Shown: positions 1-7,710 of the stretch, piece by piece
How the letters are laid out: each line of letters opens with the position of its first letter
How positions within the stretch are numbered: position 1 is the stretch's first letter
Source of the DNA: Planctomycetota bacterium
GTDB lineage: Bacteria > Planctomycetota > Phycisphaerae > Phycisphaerales > UBA1924
NCBI GenBank assembly: GCA_023432465.1
Contig: JAEYUO010000095.1
Coordinates: forward strand, 15,657 to 79,656
Direction: 5' to 3'
DNA length: 64,000 bases
The notes under the pieces: generated by a model
The model's database searches: none
What the model was told of the DNA's origin: nothing
The model's input: the letters and a program-made list of their open reading frames with translations, nothing else
Made by a program: the position numbers and the translations under genes

Positions 1-1
1 C

Positions 2-556
2 CGATGCCTGATCGACGCCAACTGGGGATCATCTACCGACGTCGTCTACCAGTTCTGCCGCCAGAGCCAGCATGCCAGCGTGCTGACGCCCAGCCACGGC
101 CGCTATGTCGGCGCGAGCAGTCTCCCCTTCAGCGACTACAAGCGCAAACGCGGCGAGCGGGTCGGCTTGAACTGGCGTGTGCCGGTGGTAACCGGGAAGC
201 GCGCGGTGCGGCACGTCCTGTTCGATACCAACTACTGGAAGAGCTTTGTGCACGCGCGTCTTGCCGTGCCAATGGGCGATCCCGGTGGGCTTTCGCTGTT
301 TGGACAGAAGCCGGAGCCGCATCGGCTGCTGTCGGAACACCTCACCAGCGAATACCGCGTTCGGACCGAGGGCCGGGGCCGCACTGTTGACGAGTGGAAG
401 CTCAGGGTCGAAGGGCTGGACAACCACTGGTTTGACGGGCTGGTCGGCACAGCCGTCGCTGCGTCCATGCAGGGCGCGGTGCTCTTTGGCACGGACCACA
501 AGGTCACCGTCCGACCTCGGATCAAGCTCTCGCAGCTTCGAGGAGGCCGTCGATGA
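2..556 (+). CDS. Phage terminase large subunit, C-terminal part (5' cut by window edge)
   Basis: This is the C-terminal 184 residues of a packaging ATPase/nuclease of the lambda gpA type. The frame is open from base 2, and the opening residues LIDANWGSSTDVVY look like the RNase H-like nuclease strand of the large subunit, where an early Asp helps bind metal. The run GLSLFG followed by HRLLSEHLTSEY, and later LDNHWFDGLVGTAVAA, are typical of the C-terminal part of this family in tailed phages. The ATPase half lies outside the window. It overlaps the next gene by an ATGA-type junction and starts a head-gene series, which supports the call. The family is fairly sure; the exact subfamily is inferred. 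Confidence 0.8.
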   Translation, partial: RCLIDANWGSSTDVVYQFCRQSQHASVLTPSHGRYVGASSLPFSDYKRKRGERVGLNWRVPVVTGKRAVRHVLFDTNYWKSFVHARLAVPMGDPGGLSLFGQKPEPHRLLSEHLTSEYRVRTEGRGRTVDEWKLRVEGLDNHWFDGLVGTAVAASMQGAVLFGTDHKVTVRPRIKLSQLRGGRR

Positions 557-741
557 GCACCCCGCGCGAGGCCCCGCGACCTCTGAAGCAAGAAGCCCGC
601 GGGCTGATATGTCCAAAGTGCGGGTGTCGCCACTTTGAGGTGCTCTACACCCGCGCCGCACCTGGCGGTGCAGTGCGACGCCGCCGTGCCTGCCGTCACT
701 GCGGTCGCCGCGTGACGACCCATGAACGCATCGGCGGCTGA
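553..741 (+). CDS. Small zinc-ribbon protein
   Basis: This 62-residue protein overlaps the terminase stop by four bases. It has CPKCGCRHFEVLYTR near residue 20 and CRHCGRR near residue 47, a four-cysteine zinc ribbon closely resembling the N-terminal ribbon of NrdR-type proteins, including the RRRRACRHCGRR..THER signature. No ATP-cone domain follows, so it is not a complete NrdR. In phage head operons such small ribbons may bind DNA or assist the terminase, but the role here is unknown. The next 127 bases (742-868) hold no gene that I can support. Confidence 0.6.
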   Translation: MSTPREAPRPLKQEARGLICPKCGCRHFEVLYTRAAPGGAVRRRRACRHCGRRVTTHERIGG

Positions 742-868
742 CTGTGCATCTTGGTTCTACCGGTGGCATTGGTTGCGCCAAAACAGGTTACGACGCGCGC
801 AGAGCGATCCGCTTTTGCATAGGTAGCACGTAACGACGGGCTTCCACTCGCACGTCCCACGACACCCG

Positions 869-1081
869 ATGCCCGACCCATCTCCCAACCCGGATCTCGA
901 GCAGGCTATACGCGACAACGCGTCGCAGCCCGCGAAGGCGTCCGTCGACGGCCAGTCCGTCGAGCAGCACCCGCTGAAGGACCAGATCGAGGCCGACCGC
1001 TACCTCGCGTCCAAGGCCGCCGCGAGGAAGCCCGGCCTCGGCATCAAGTTCGCCAAGATCGTCCCCCCCGGTTCTGTCTAA
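869..1081 (+). CDS. Small head-tail joining protein (gpW-like position)
   Basis: This is a 70-residue protein between terminase and portal. Its middle is polar, and the C-terminal part ADRYLASKAAARKPGLGIKFAKIVPPG is the kind of motif seen in small proteins preceding lambda-type portals. By size and position it corresponds to lambda gpW, which joins head and tail. The assignment rests on position and general sequence character, not on strong motif evidence. The ATG at 869 gives a compact protein ending eight bases before the portal start. Confidence 0.45.
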   Translation: MPDPSPNPDLEQAIRDNASQPAKASVDGQSVEQHPLKDQIEADRYLASKAAARKPGLGIKFAKIVPPGSV

Positions 1082-1088
1082 CCCGCCC

Positions 1089-2663
1089 ATGCTGAAAGCC
1101 ATTGCCAACATCATGAGCCGGGTCAGTCGCGGGACGCAGACCGCCTCTCCCTCCCCGGCGGCGTCGCGTGCTCCGCACGGAGGCGGATCGCGCGGCGGCC
1201 GTCGTTTGGTCGTCGCCAAGTTCGACTCGGCCAAGACCACACCGGAGAACCGCAAACACTGGGCGAATGCGGACGGCCTCTCGCCCAACGCCGCGATCAA
1301 CCCGGAGGTGCGGCGCGTGCTCCGCAACCGCGCCCGCTACGAGGTCGCCAACAACTCCTACGCCAAGGGCATCGTCCTGACCCTCGCCAACGACACCATC
1401 GGCACTGGGCCCCGGCTGCAGATGCTCACTGACGACGCCGACGCGAATGCTCGCATCGAGGATGCGTTCGAGCAGTGGTCGCGGGCGGTCGACCTCCCCG
1501 GCAAGCTCCGCACCATGCGGCTGGCCCGGGCAGAGAGTGGCGAGGCCTTCGCGCTGCTGGTCAACAACCCCGGCATCGCGTCAGCGGGCTCGCCCGTATC
1601 GCTTGATCTCAAGCTCATCGAGGCGGACCAGGTCTGCACGCCCTTGCTTCGCCGCGGGCGCAACGACGAGATCGACGGCATCGCTCTGGATCAGTGGGGC
1701 AACCCCTCCGCGTACCGCGTACTCAAACGCCACCCCGGCGACAGCGGTGTGTTCCGCACGCCCATCGACGACCTCACGGCCTACGACACGTTCCAGGCCG
1801 CTTCGGTCGTGCACTACTTCCGCCCGGACCGGCCGGGACAACTTCGTGGCATCCCTGACATCACGCCGGCGCTCCCGCTGTTCGCGCAGCTCCGCAGGTA
1901 CACGCTGGCGACCATCGCCGCCGCCGAAACCGCCGCCAACTTCGCCGCCGTCATCTACACCGACGCGCCGGCCAACGGCGAGGCCGATCCGCTGGAGCCG
2001 ATGGACGAGGTCGAACTCGAGCAGCGTCTGGCGACCGTCCTTCCCGGTGGCTGGAAGCTCGGCCAGGTCCATGCCGAGCAGCCGACGACCACGTTCGGAG
2101 AGTTCAAGCGAGAGATTCTTAACGAGATCGCCCGCTGCCTGAACATGCCGTTCAACGTCGCGGCCGGCAACTCCGCCGGGTACAACTACGCCAGCGGTCG
2201 CCTCGACCATCAGGTGTACTACAAGAGCATCCGCGTCGAGCAGCACCACCTGCAGCTAGCCGTGCTCGATCGCATCCTGAAGGCGTGGCTCAACGAGGCA
2301 GTGCTTGTCGAGGGGCTGCTCCCGCAATCCCTGCGGATGCTGACGGGAGAGGGGGCCGCCACCCTGCCCGAGCACGCGTGGTTCTGGGATGGCGTCGAGC
2401 ACGTTGATCCCGCCAAAGAGGCCAACGCGCAGGCCACCCGTCTGGCCAACCACACGACCACGCTCGCCGCGGAGTTTGCTCGGCAAGGCCGCGACTGGGA
2501 GCAGGAGCTCCGCCAGCGCGCCAAAGAGCTCACGCTCATGAACGAACTCGGCCTTGCGCTTGCAACCGCACCGGCCGCCGCTCCGGCCGCGAACGCGCCC
2601 GCCGAGGACACCGATCCCGCAGACCAAGTAGATGAGGAGACCGCCAGTGCCAGTCACCGCTGA
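1089..2663 (+). CDS. Phage portal protein, lambda gpB family
   Basis: This 524-residue protein has the length usual for lambda-family portals, the dodecameric ring at the capsid vertex through which DNA enters. Recognisable stretches include RNRARYEVANNSYAKGIV and NDTIGTGPRLQM near residues 75-115, LKLIEADQV near 170, and the clip/stem-like region with AAETAANFAAVIYT. The Ala/Pro-rich acidic tail (from about 490) is typical of the disordered C-terminus. It lies directly between the gpW-like gene and the protease-capsid gene, the canonical order. The start at 1089 is close behind the upstream stop. Confidence 0.85.
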   Translation: MLKAIANIMSRVSRGTQTASPSPAASRAPHGGGSRGGRRLVVAKFDSAKTTPENRKHWANADGLSPNAAINPEVRRVLRNRARYEVANNSYAKGIVLTLANDTIGTGPRLQMLTDDADANARIEDAFEQWSRAVDLPGKLRTMRLARAESGEAFALLVNNPGIASAGSPVSLDLKLIEADQVCTPLLRRGRNDEIDGIALDQWGNPSAYRVLKRHPGDSGVFRTPIDDLTAYDTFQAASVVHYFRPDRPGQLRGIPDITPALPLFAQLRRYTLATIAAAETAANFAAVIYTDAPANGEADPLEPMDEVELEQRLATVLPGGWKLGQVHAEQPTTTFGEFKREILNEIARCLNMPFNVAAGNSAGYNYASGRLDHQVYYKSIRVEQHHLQLAVLDRILKAWLNEAVLVEGLLPQSLRMLTGEGAATLPEHAWFWDGVEHVDPAKEANAQATRLANHTTTLAAEFARQGRDWEQELRQRAKELTLMNELGLALATAPAAAPAANAPAEDTDPADQVDEETASASHR

Positions 2664-4578
2664 CAAGACCGCGACGATCCCAGCCCTCACGCTCACCGCA
2701 ACCGCCGACATCACCGTCGCCGCAGCCGCTGACGGGCAGAGCGCTCCGTTGCCACGCTTCAAGATGGTCGCGTACACCGGCGGCGCGATGCGCGTCGGGG
2801 GTTGGCGGCACCCGGTCGTGATCGACCTCGCGGGCTTGGCGGTGCCGTCGCAGGCACGTCCCATCCGCTTCGGGCACGACCCGCTCTCGGGCGTCGGTCA
2901 CACCGATGCGATCCGCGTCGAAGCCGGCCAACTCGTCGCCACGGGCGTGATCTCACGTGACACGAGCGCCGCCAAGGAAGTCGTTGCATCCTCGCGGAAC
3001 GGCTTCCCCTGGCAGGCGTCTGTCGGCGCGAGCGTCGAGGAGTTCGAGTTCATCAAGGACAACCAGAAGGCGACGGTCAACGGCCAGGAACTCACCGGCC
3101 CGGTCAACGTCGTCCGCAAGGCCACGCTCGGCGAGATCAGTTTCGTGGATCTCGGCGCAGACGGCCGCACCAGCGCGAGCATCGCCGCGCGTCAGAACAA
3201 GGAGCCCAGCGTCATGGCCGACGATTCCAATCCCACCCAGTCCCCGATCACTGCCGAGCAGACGCCCGAGCAGGTCCGCGCTGCGGCGCTCGCTGAGACC
3301 GCCCGCATTGCCGCCGTTCGCAAGGTCTGCGGCGGCAAGCACAGCGAGATCGAAGCCCAGGCAATCCGCGACAACTGGGATGCCACGCGGACGGAGCTCG
3401 AGGTGCTCCGCGCCAGCCGCCCCAAGGCTCCGGCCATCCACGCCCCGGATAACAGCGTCACCAGCGAGGTGCTCGAAGCCGCGTGCTTCCAGAGCGCCAA
3501 GCTCGAAGGCATCGAGAAGGTCTGCTCCACGCAGGCCATCGAGATCGCCGCCAAGCGGTTCCAGGGCGGGCTGGGCCTGCAGGAACTCCTCTTCGAGGCC
3601 GCGATCGCCAATGGCTACACGGGCCGCACGTTCCGTGACAGCCGCCGCGTGCTCGAAGCCGCGTTCGGTCGCGGTATCGAGGCGGGCATGACCACCATCG
3701 ACGTCGGCGGCATCCTCTCCAACGTCGCCAACAAGTTCCTGCTCGAGGGCTTCTTCAGCGTCGAGCGTGTCTGGCGGAGCATCTGCGCCGTCCGCAACGT
3801 CAGCGACTTCAAGACCGTGACCAGCTACCGCCTGGTCGGCAAGGACCAGTACGAGCAGGTCGCCCCCGGCGGCGAGCTCAAGCAGGGCACGCTCGGCGAG
3901 GAGACGTACACCAACAAGGCCGACACCTACGGCCTCATGCTCTCGATCGACCGCCGTGACATCATCAACGACGACCTCGGGGCCATCACCACGGTGCCCC
4001 GCAAGCTCGGTCGTGGCTCGGGCCTGAAGATCAACGACGTGTTCTGGACGGCGTTCATGAACAACGCCGCGTTCTTCAGCGCCGGCAACAAGAACTTCAT
4101 CTCGGGCGCAGACACCGCGCTCGGCATCGACGGCCTGACCAAGGGCGAGGTCGCCTTCATGGACCTCGTGGACTCCGACGGCAAGCCCACCGGCGTGATG
4201 CCCGCGATCCTGCTGGTGCCGACGGCGCTGTCGGCGATGGGCACGCAGCTCTTCAAGAGCGTCGAGCTCCGGGACACGACCGCGAACACGAAGTTCCCCG
4301 TCGCCAACCCGCACCAGGGCAAGTTCCGCATCGAGGTCAGCCGCTATCTCTCCAACGCCCTCTACACCGGCAACTCGGCCAAGGCGTGGTACCTGCTCGC
4401 CGACCCGTCCGACCTGCCGGTCATCGAAATGGCGTTCCTCAACGGCCAGGAAGCCCCGACCGTCGAGACCTCGGACGCGGACTTCAACATGCTCGGCATC
4501 CGGATGCGTGGGTACCACGACTTCGGCGTCAACCTGCAGGACCCGCGTGGCGGTGTCAAGAGCAAGGGCGAGGTGTAA
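2647..4578 (+). CDS. Prohead protease fused to major capsid protein
   Basis: One reading frame carries two head functions. Residues about 35-190 look like an HK97-type prohead protease: FGHDPLSGVGH supplies the expected His and WQASVGASVEE the expected Ser. Residues about 200-310 are charged and helical like a scaffold. The rest (from DVGGILSNVANKFLLEGF) has the pattern of a HK97-fold capsid protein, ending in NMLGIRMRGYHDFGVNLQDPRG. The frame is open from an ATG at 2632, but that ATG lies in the GAGGAG ribosome site for a GTG at 2647, which I prefer. The start overlaps the portal end. Protease-capsid fusions are known in some phages; self-cleavage would be needed to release the capsid subunit. 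Confidence 0.8.
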   Translation: MPVTADKTATIPALTLTATADITVAAAADGQSAPLPRFKMVAYTGGAMRVGGWRHPVVIDLAGLAVPSQARPIRFGHDPLSGVGHTDAIRVEAGQLVATGVISRDTSAAKEVVASSRNGFPWQASVGASVEEFEFIKDNQKATVNGQELTGPVNVVRKATLGEISFVDLGADGRTSASIAARQNKEPSVMADDSNPTQSPITAEQTPEQVRAAALAETARIAAVRKVCGGKHSEIEAQAIRDNWDATRTELEVLRASRPKAPAIHAPDNSVTSEVLEAACFQSAKLEGIEKVCSTQAIEIAAKRFQGGLGLQELLFEAAIANGYTGRTFRDSRRVLEAAFGRGIEAGMTTIDVGGILSNVANKFLLEGFFSVERVWRSICAVRNVSDFKTVTSYRLVGKDQYEQVAPGGELKQGTLGEETYTNKADTYGLMLSIDRRDIINDDLGAITTVPRKLGRGSGLKINDVFWTAFMNNAAFFSAGNKNFISGADTALGIDGLTKGEVAFMDLVDSDGKPTGVMPAILLVPTALSAMGTQLFKSVELRDTTANTKFPVANPHQGKFRIEVSRYLSNALYTGNSAKAWYLLADPSDLPVIEMAFLNGQEAPTVETSDADFNMLGIRMRGYHDFGVNLQDPRGGVKSKGEV

Positions 4579-4706
4579 GCCATGCCCGGGCAGGTCAGCA
4601 CAGGCGCGGGGGGCTCGGCGAAGAGCTCCCCGGCGACCTTCAAAGCGGCATCGATCAGCAATCGGGCATCGACACCGATGGCCCACCAACAGATGGAGGT
4701 TCAGGC

Positions 4707-5054
4707 ATGGCTTCAGGACCAGCAAAGTTCGTTCAGGAAGGCGGCTCGATCGACTACACCCCCGGCGCTGACGTGCTCGTGGGCGCGGTGGTCGTGCAGG
4801 CCGATCTCATCGGCGTCACGCAAGCCCCAATCAAAGCGGGCCAGTTGGGATCGATCGCCGTCACCGGCGTCTTCGACTTCAACAAGGCGGTCGGCGCTGG
4901 CAGCGCCATCCCCGCGGGCACGCTCACGTACTGGGATGCGGCCGCCCAGAACGCCACCAAGAACGCGGCGGCCGGCGCGAACAAGCTGATCGGCAAGGCG
5001 GTGAAGGCCACCGTCGACGCCGACACCATCGTTCGCGTGCGCCTGCAGCAATAA
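4707..5054 (+). CDS. DUF2190-type capsid decoration protein
   Basis: The frame is open from 4386, but the upstream part is a shadow of the capsid gene. A GGAGG eight bases ahead makes the ATG at 4707 the start, giving 115 residues beginning MASGPAKFVQEGGSIDYTPG. The pattern DVLVGAVVVQADLIGVTQAPIKAGQLGSIAVTGVFDF and the closing strand-rich half match the small DUF2190 (RecA/RadA recombinase-labelled) proteins that trimerise on capsids to stabilise them. Its place immediately after the capsid gene fits. The 128 bases between capsid stop and this start hold nothing else convincing. Confidence 0.7.
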   Translation: MASGPAKFVQEGGSIDYTPGADVLVGAVVVQADLIGVTQAPIKAGQLGSIAVTGVFDFNKAVGAGSAIPAGTLTYWDAAAQNATKNAAAGANKLIGKAVKATVDADTIVRVRLQQ

Positions 5055-5064
5055 GGAGTTCGCC

Positions 5065-5442
5065 GTGGGCGACCTGCTCGATCGCGGCGCGGCATTCCTG
5101 GATGCCCAGCGTCACCAGCACCTCTCACGCCCGGTCTTCTACCGGCGTGGCACGGACGAGAAGGAAGTCCAGGCCACCATCGGCAAGACCGAGTTTGAGC
5201 AGGCCGACGACGCTGGGCTGATCCACCGCGTGGAGTCGCGGGACTTCCTCGTGCGGTCGGAGGACCTGGATCTGGGCGCTGGCCCGATCATCCCGCGGGC
5301 AGGCGACCAGGTGCGAGAGACGGTTGGGACGGCAGTGTTCGTGTACGAGGTCAATGCGCCGGGCGGGCAACCGCCGTTTCGGTACAGCGACCCGTACCGC
5401 AGGGTTCTTCGGATTCACACCAAGCACATCGCAACGGAGTGA
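5065..5442 (+). CDS. Putative head-tail joining protein
   Basis: This is a 125-residue protein with a GTG start preceded by AAGGAG. The N-terminus (GDLLDRGAAFLDAQRHQHLSRPVFYRRG) and a strand-rich middle resemble small head-completion proteins found after decoration proteins in lambda-like phages. There are no catalytic motifs or membrane segments. Function is inferred from position between the decoration protein and the tail tube; I do not recognise a specific family. Confidence 0.45.
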   Translation: MGDLLDRGAAFLDAQRHQHLSRPVFYRRGTDEKEVQATIGKTEFEQADDAGLIHRVESRDFLVRSEDLDLGAGPIIPRAGDQVRETVGTAVFVYEVNAPGGQPPFRYSDPYRRVLRIHTKHIATE

Positions 5443-5444
5443 CG

Positions 5445-5738
5445 ATGGCAGAAGGCAACGGACAGAACGGAAGTGCTCGGTGGGCCGGCGTGGTCGTCAC
5501 CGTCGTGCTCGCTGCGGGCGCGATGACCATCCAATGGGGCGTGGTGACCACCAAGCTCCAGCAGGTGGAGAAGCGGCTCGACGAGTTCATCGGCGAGGCC
5601 CGCAGCATCCGCGCTCAGTACGCCGAGATGGAACGCAAGATCTGGTTCCTCGAGGGGAAACTCTCCGGGCTGACTTCCAACTCGCCGCGCCAGAGCGTGC
5701 CGACCACGGGCTCGCCCGTCATCGGAGGTGGCCCGTGA
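5445..5738 (+). CDS. Small single-span membrane protein with coiled coil
   Basis: This 97-residue protein has one hydrophobic segment (AGVVVTVVLAAGAMTIQWGVV, residues about 13-33), then a helical heptad-like stretch (TTKLQQVEKRLDEFIGEARSIRAQYAEMERKIWFLEGKL), then a Gly/Pro/Ser tail. This layout is seen in phage holin-like or spanin-like accessory proteins and in leucine-rich membrane anchors. Either could fit; no lysis enzyme is visible nearby. It is tightly packed, beginning three bases after the upstream stop and ending in a GTGA overlap with the next gene. Confidence 0.45.
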   Translation: MAEGNGQNGSARWAGVVVTVVLAAGAMTIQWGVVTTKLQQVEKRLDEFIGEARSIRAQYAEMERKIWFLEGKLSGLTSNSPRQSVPTTGSPVIGGGP

Positions 5739-6166
5739 GCACGATCGCCGCCCTCGCCGACGCCGTCGCGGCGCACGTGAGCGCCGGGTCCTTCGGGCAG
5801 CCGGTCACGGCCGTCCGCATGTACCAGCCCGCGTTCACGCTGGAGGACCTCAAGGACCTGCGGGTCTCTGTTGTCCCCCGCACGCTGCAGATGTCGCCGG
5901 TGACGCGGGACAGCCTGGCCATCGAGTACGTCGTGGATGTGGGTGTGCAGAAGAAGCTCCCCGCCGATGGGGCGGACGCGGCGATCGACGAACTGCTCGT
6001 GCTGGTGGAGGCGATCGCGGATCACCTGCGTTTCAAGCGGCTGGAGGGCTTCCCCGACGCGGCGTGGGTCGGGATCAACAACGAGCCGGTGGTGTCGAGC
6101 GAGGCGCTCGAGCAGCACCGGGTGTTCACGAGTGTCCTGAGTGTGACGTACCGCGAGCGGAGGTAG
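5735..6166 (+). CDS. Putative phage head-tail/tail completion protein
   Basis: This is a 143-residue protein with a GTG start overlapping the upstream stop (GTGA). It begins MSTIAALADAVAAHVSAG and continues with alternating strands (AVRMYQPAFTLEDLKDLRVSVVPRTLQM) and a long helix DAAIDELLVLVEAIADHLRF. Size, order and fold pattern resemble tail-terminator or minor tail proteins of siphoviruses, which cap the tail tube at the head side. No specific family is recognised, so this is by position. Confidence 0.45.
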   Translation: MSTIAALADAVAAHVSAGSFGQPVTAVRMYQPAFTLEDLKDLRVSVVPRTLQMSPVTRDSLAIEYVVDVGVQKKLPADGADAAIDELLVLVEAIADHLRFKRLEGFPDAAWVGINNEPVVSSEALEQHRVFTSVLSVTYRERR

Positions 6167-6169
6167 CGC

Positions 6170-6427
6170 GTGAGGAATGCCATCATCTTCAAGGTCGATT
6201 TGGACGGCGGCGACAAGCCGCTTTCGGCGACGAAGCTCGTGGCGACTTTCACGCTCACGGCATCGCACAAGAACACGCAGGACCTCCTGTTGTCGGATGG
6301 CAAGACGGACCCCATCGAGGTCGCCCCGGGCACGCAGTACTACTTCGAGCGGGTGAACCTGGCGGATCTGTTGGTCAAGAGCAAGGGCGGCGAGACGGTG
6401 TTCGTGGTCGGCCACAGCGCCGAGTGA
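6170..6427 (+). CDS. Small hypothetical phage protein
   Basis: This 85-residue protein has a GTG start three bases after the upstream stop. It looks like a small beta-rich domain (TKLVATFTLTASHKNTQDLLLSDGKTDPIEVAPGTQYYFERVNLADLLV). It has no recognised motif. It lies directly before the tail tube gene and is likely to be structural, perhaps a tail protein, but this is position-based. Confidence 0.4.
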   Translation: MRNAIIFKVDLDGGDKPLSATKLVATFTLTASHKNTQDLLLSDGKTDPIEVAPGTQYYFERVNLADLLVKSKGGETVFVVGHSAE

Positions 6428-6439
6428 AAGGAGTCAGCG

Positions 6440-6868
6440 ATGGCAATCAAGCTCGGCATGGAAGCCGCCCTGAAGTACAAGACGGGCGGCCAGGCAGGCG
6501 CGGGTGCGTGGACGGCGCTCGGCAACACCCGCGACGTGACGCTAAACCTCGAAGCGGGCGAGGCGGACGTGACCACGCGGGCCAACAGCGGCTGGCGTGC
6601 AACCGTCGCCACGCTCAAGGAGGCGAGCGTGGAGTTCGAGATGGTGTGGGACACCGGCGATGCCGGGTTCACCGCCATCAAGAACGCCTTCTTCAACAAC
6701 GACCCCATCGGCCTCCAGATCCTCGACGCGTCTGCGGGCCAGGGCCTGCAGGCGGACTTCTCGATCACCAACTTCAGCCGCTCCGAAGCGCTCGAGGAAG
6801 CCATCACCGTCTCGGTGACTGCCAAGGTCACGTACTCGGCGACAGCGCCTTCATGGATCGGTTCGTAA
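6440..6868 (+). CDS. Major tail (tube) protein
   Basis: The 142-residue product begins MAIKLGMEAALKYKTGG and contains ALGNTRDVTLNLEAGEADVTTRANSGWRATVATLKEASVEFEMVWD. This is the hallmark pattern of TP901-1-like major tail proteins, which polymerise into the tail tube. An AAAGGAG ribosome site precedes the ATG. It is followed by a 84-base gap holding a palindromic motif and then the tail-assembly chaperone genes and tape measure, which is the canonical siphovirus order. Confidence 0.8.
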   Translation: MAIKLGMEAALKYKTGGQAGAGAWTALGNTRDVTLNLEAGEADVTTRANSGWRATVATLKEASVEFEMVWDTGDAGFTAIKNAFFNNDPIGLQILDASAGQGLQADFSITNFSRSEALEEAITVSVTAKVTYSATAPSWIGS

Positions 6869-6907
6869 ACCCGGCGGTGGAGTCGGTGCCACAGATCTTC
6901 AACGGCT

Positions 6908-6925
6908 GTTCAACCGCTGTGCAAC
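6908..6925 (+). promoter_or_regulatory. Operator-like imperfect palindrome GTTCAACCGCTGTGCAAC
   Basis: This 18-base site in the gap between tail tube and chaperone genes matches 17 of 18 bases of a palindrome at 17315-17332, upstream of the serine recombinase. The shared plan is GTT-2 bases-ACAGCTGT-2 bases-AAC, with one core mismatch here (C for A). A site shared by a structural-gene gap and the recombinase promoter region suggests one regulator acting on both. The protein is unknown; the winged-helix protein at 16832-17284 is a candidate. Confidence 0.4.
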
Positions 6926-6952
6926 CTGCACAGCGTCTCAATGGAGGCACGG

Positions 6953-7468
6953 ATGCGGCAGTTCAAGGACAACGCGGGTCGGACCTGGACCGTGGACATC
7001 AACGTCGCCACGCTCAAACGCGTGCGCGGGCTCACGGGCGTCGACCTCATGCAGGTCATCGAGGGGACGCTCATCGAGAAGTTCATTCGCGACCCCGTGC
7101 TCCTGTGCGACGTGGTCTATGCCGTCTGCAAGCCCGAGGCAGACGCCGCCAAGGTCTCCGATGAGGAGTTCGGCAAGGCGATGGCGGGCGACGCGATCGA
7201 GGTCGCAACGGGTGCGTTGCTGGATGAACTCATCAGTTTCTGCCCGAGCCCGAGGGACCGGGCCAACCTCGGGCGGGTGCTCCAGGCCACCAACCGGGTG
7301 CTGGACAAGGCCCGCGACCTAACGGAGAAGCGGATCGAGACGCTAACCAGCGAGAGCGAGCTGGACAAGCTCGTGAACCGGATGGTTCCGCCGCTCCAAG
7401 AGCCGCCGACGCCTGGAAGTTCATCTACCAGTGCGCCGGAGCCCTCGGCCTCGACCCCGGGCCCCTGA
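6953..7468 (+). CDS. Tail assembly chaperone, upstream frame (gpG-like)
   Basis: An in-frame ATG exists at 6941, but it lies in the GGAGG site that suits the ATG at 6953, giving 171 residues. The product begins MRQFKDNAGRTWTVDINVATLKRVRGLTGVD, a strand and helix pattern typical of phage tail-assembly chaperones that coat the tape measure during tail assembly. The final 25 or so residues (PPLQEPPTPGSSSTSAPEPS) look non-coding, while the -1 frame over the same bases looks coding. That suggests most of the message is extended by a frameshift, as in lambda gpG/gpGT. Confidence 0.7.
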   Translation: MRQFKDNAGRTWTVDINVATLKRVRGLTGVDLMQVIEGTLIEKFIRDPVLLCDVVYAVCKPEADAAKVSDEEFGKAMAGDAIEVATGALLDELISFCPSPRDRANLGRVLQATNRVLDKARDLTEKRIETLTSESELDKLVNRMVPPLQEPPTPGSSSTSAPEPSASTPGP

Positions 7469-7710
7469 CGCTGCGGGAGCTGGTCGCCATGCTCGACGGC
7501 CGCCAGCGCCACGACTGGTCGATCGCCGCCGCCGTCATGTCCGTGGTGGCCAACACCGCACGCGATCCCAAGCGATCCCGCCTGCTCAAGCCCGCCGACT
7601 TCGACCCGTTTCACAAACCCTCCCGGCCCGTCAAGGTTGACGTGTCGGTCCTCAAAGACGTGTTCATCGACCGCCGCATGCCGGAGGTCGCCAAGGAGAC
7701 TCGTGCATGA
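7402..7710 (+). CDS. Tail assembly chaperone, T extension in -1 frame (gpGT-like)
   Basis: This frame has no start codon where its coding character begins. From about 7402 it reads ADAWKFIYQCAGALGLDPGPLTLRELVAMLDGRQRHDW, a pattern well known in the T part of tail chaperones. Codons here end mostly in G or C, unlike those of the overlapping frame. The frame is open from 7228. A -1 slip somewhere in 7380-7405 would produce the fused gpGT form. A heptamer CCCGGGC at 7456-7462 fits the X XXY YYZ rule but lies too late to include the conserved WKFIYQ part. The ATG at 7489 would be the start if translated independently. It ends in an ATGA overlap with the next gene. Confidence 0.6.
   Translation, partial: AADAWKFIYQCAGALGLDPGPLTLRELVAMLDGRQRHDWSIAAAVMSVVANTARDPKRSRLLKPADFDPFHKPSRPVKVDVSVLKDVFIDRRMPEVAKETRA

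Noticed and set aside
2953..4725. A 590-residue open frame on the minus strand opposite the capsid gene
   Set aside because: It lies wholly antisense to a clear protease-capsid gene in GC-rich DNA, has a repetitive hydrophobic/acidic composition typical of shadow frames and no ribosome site.
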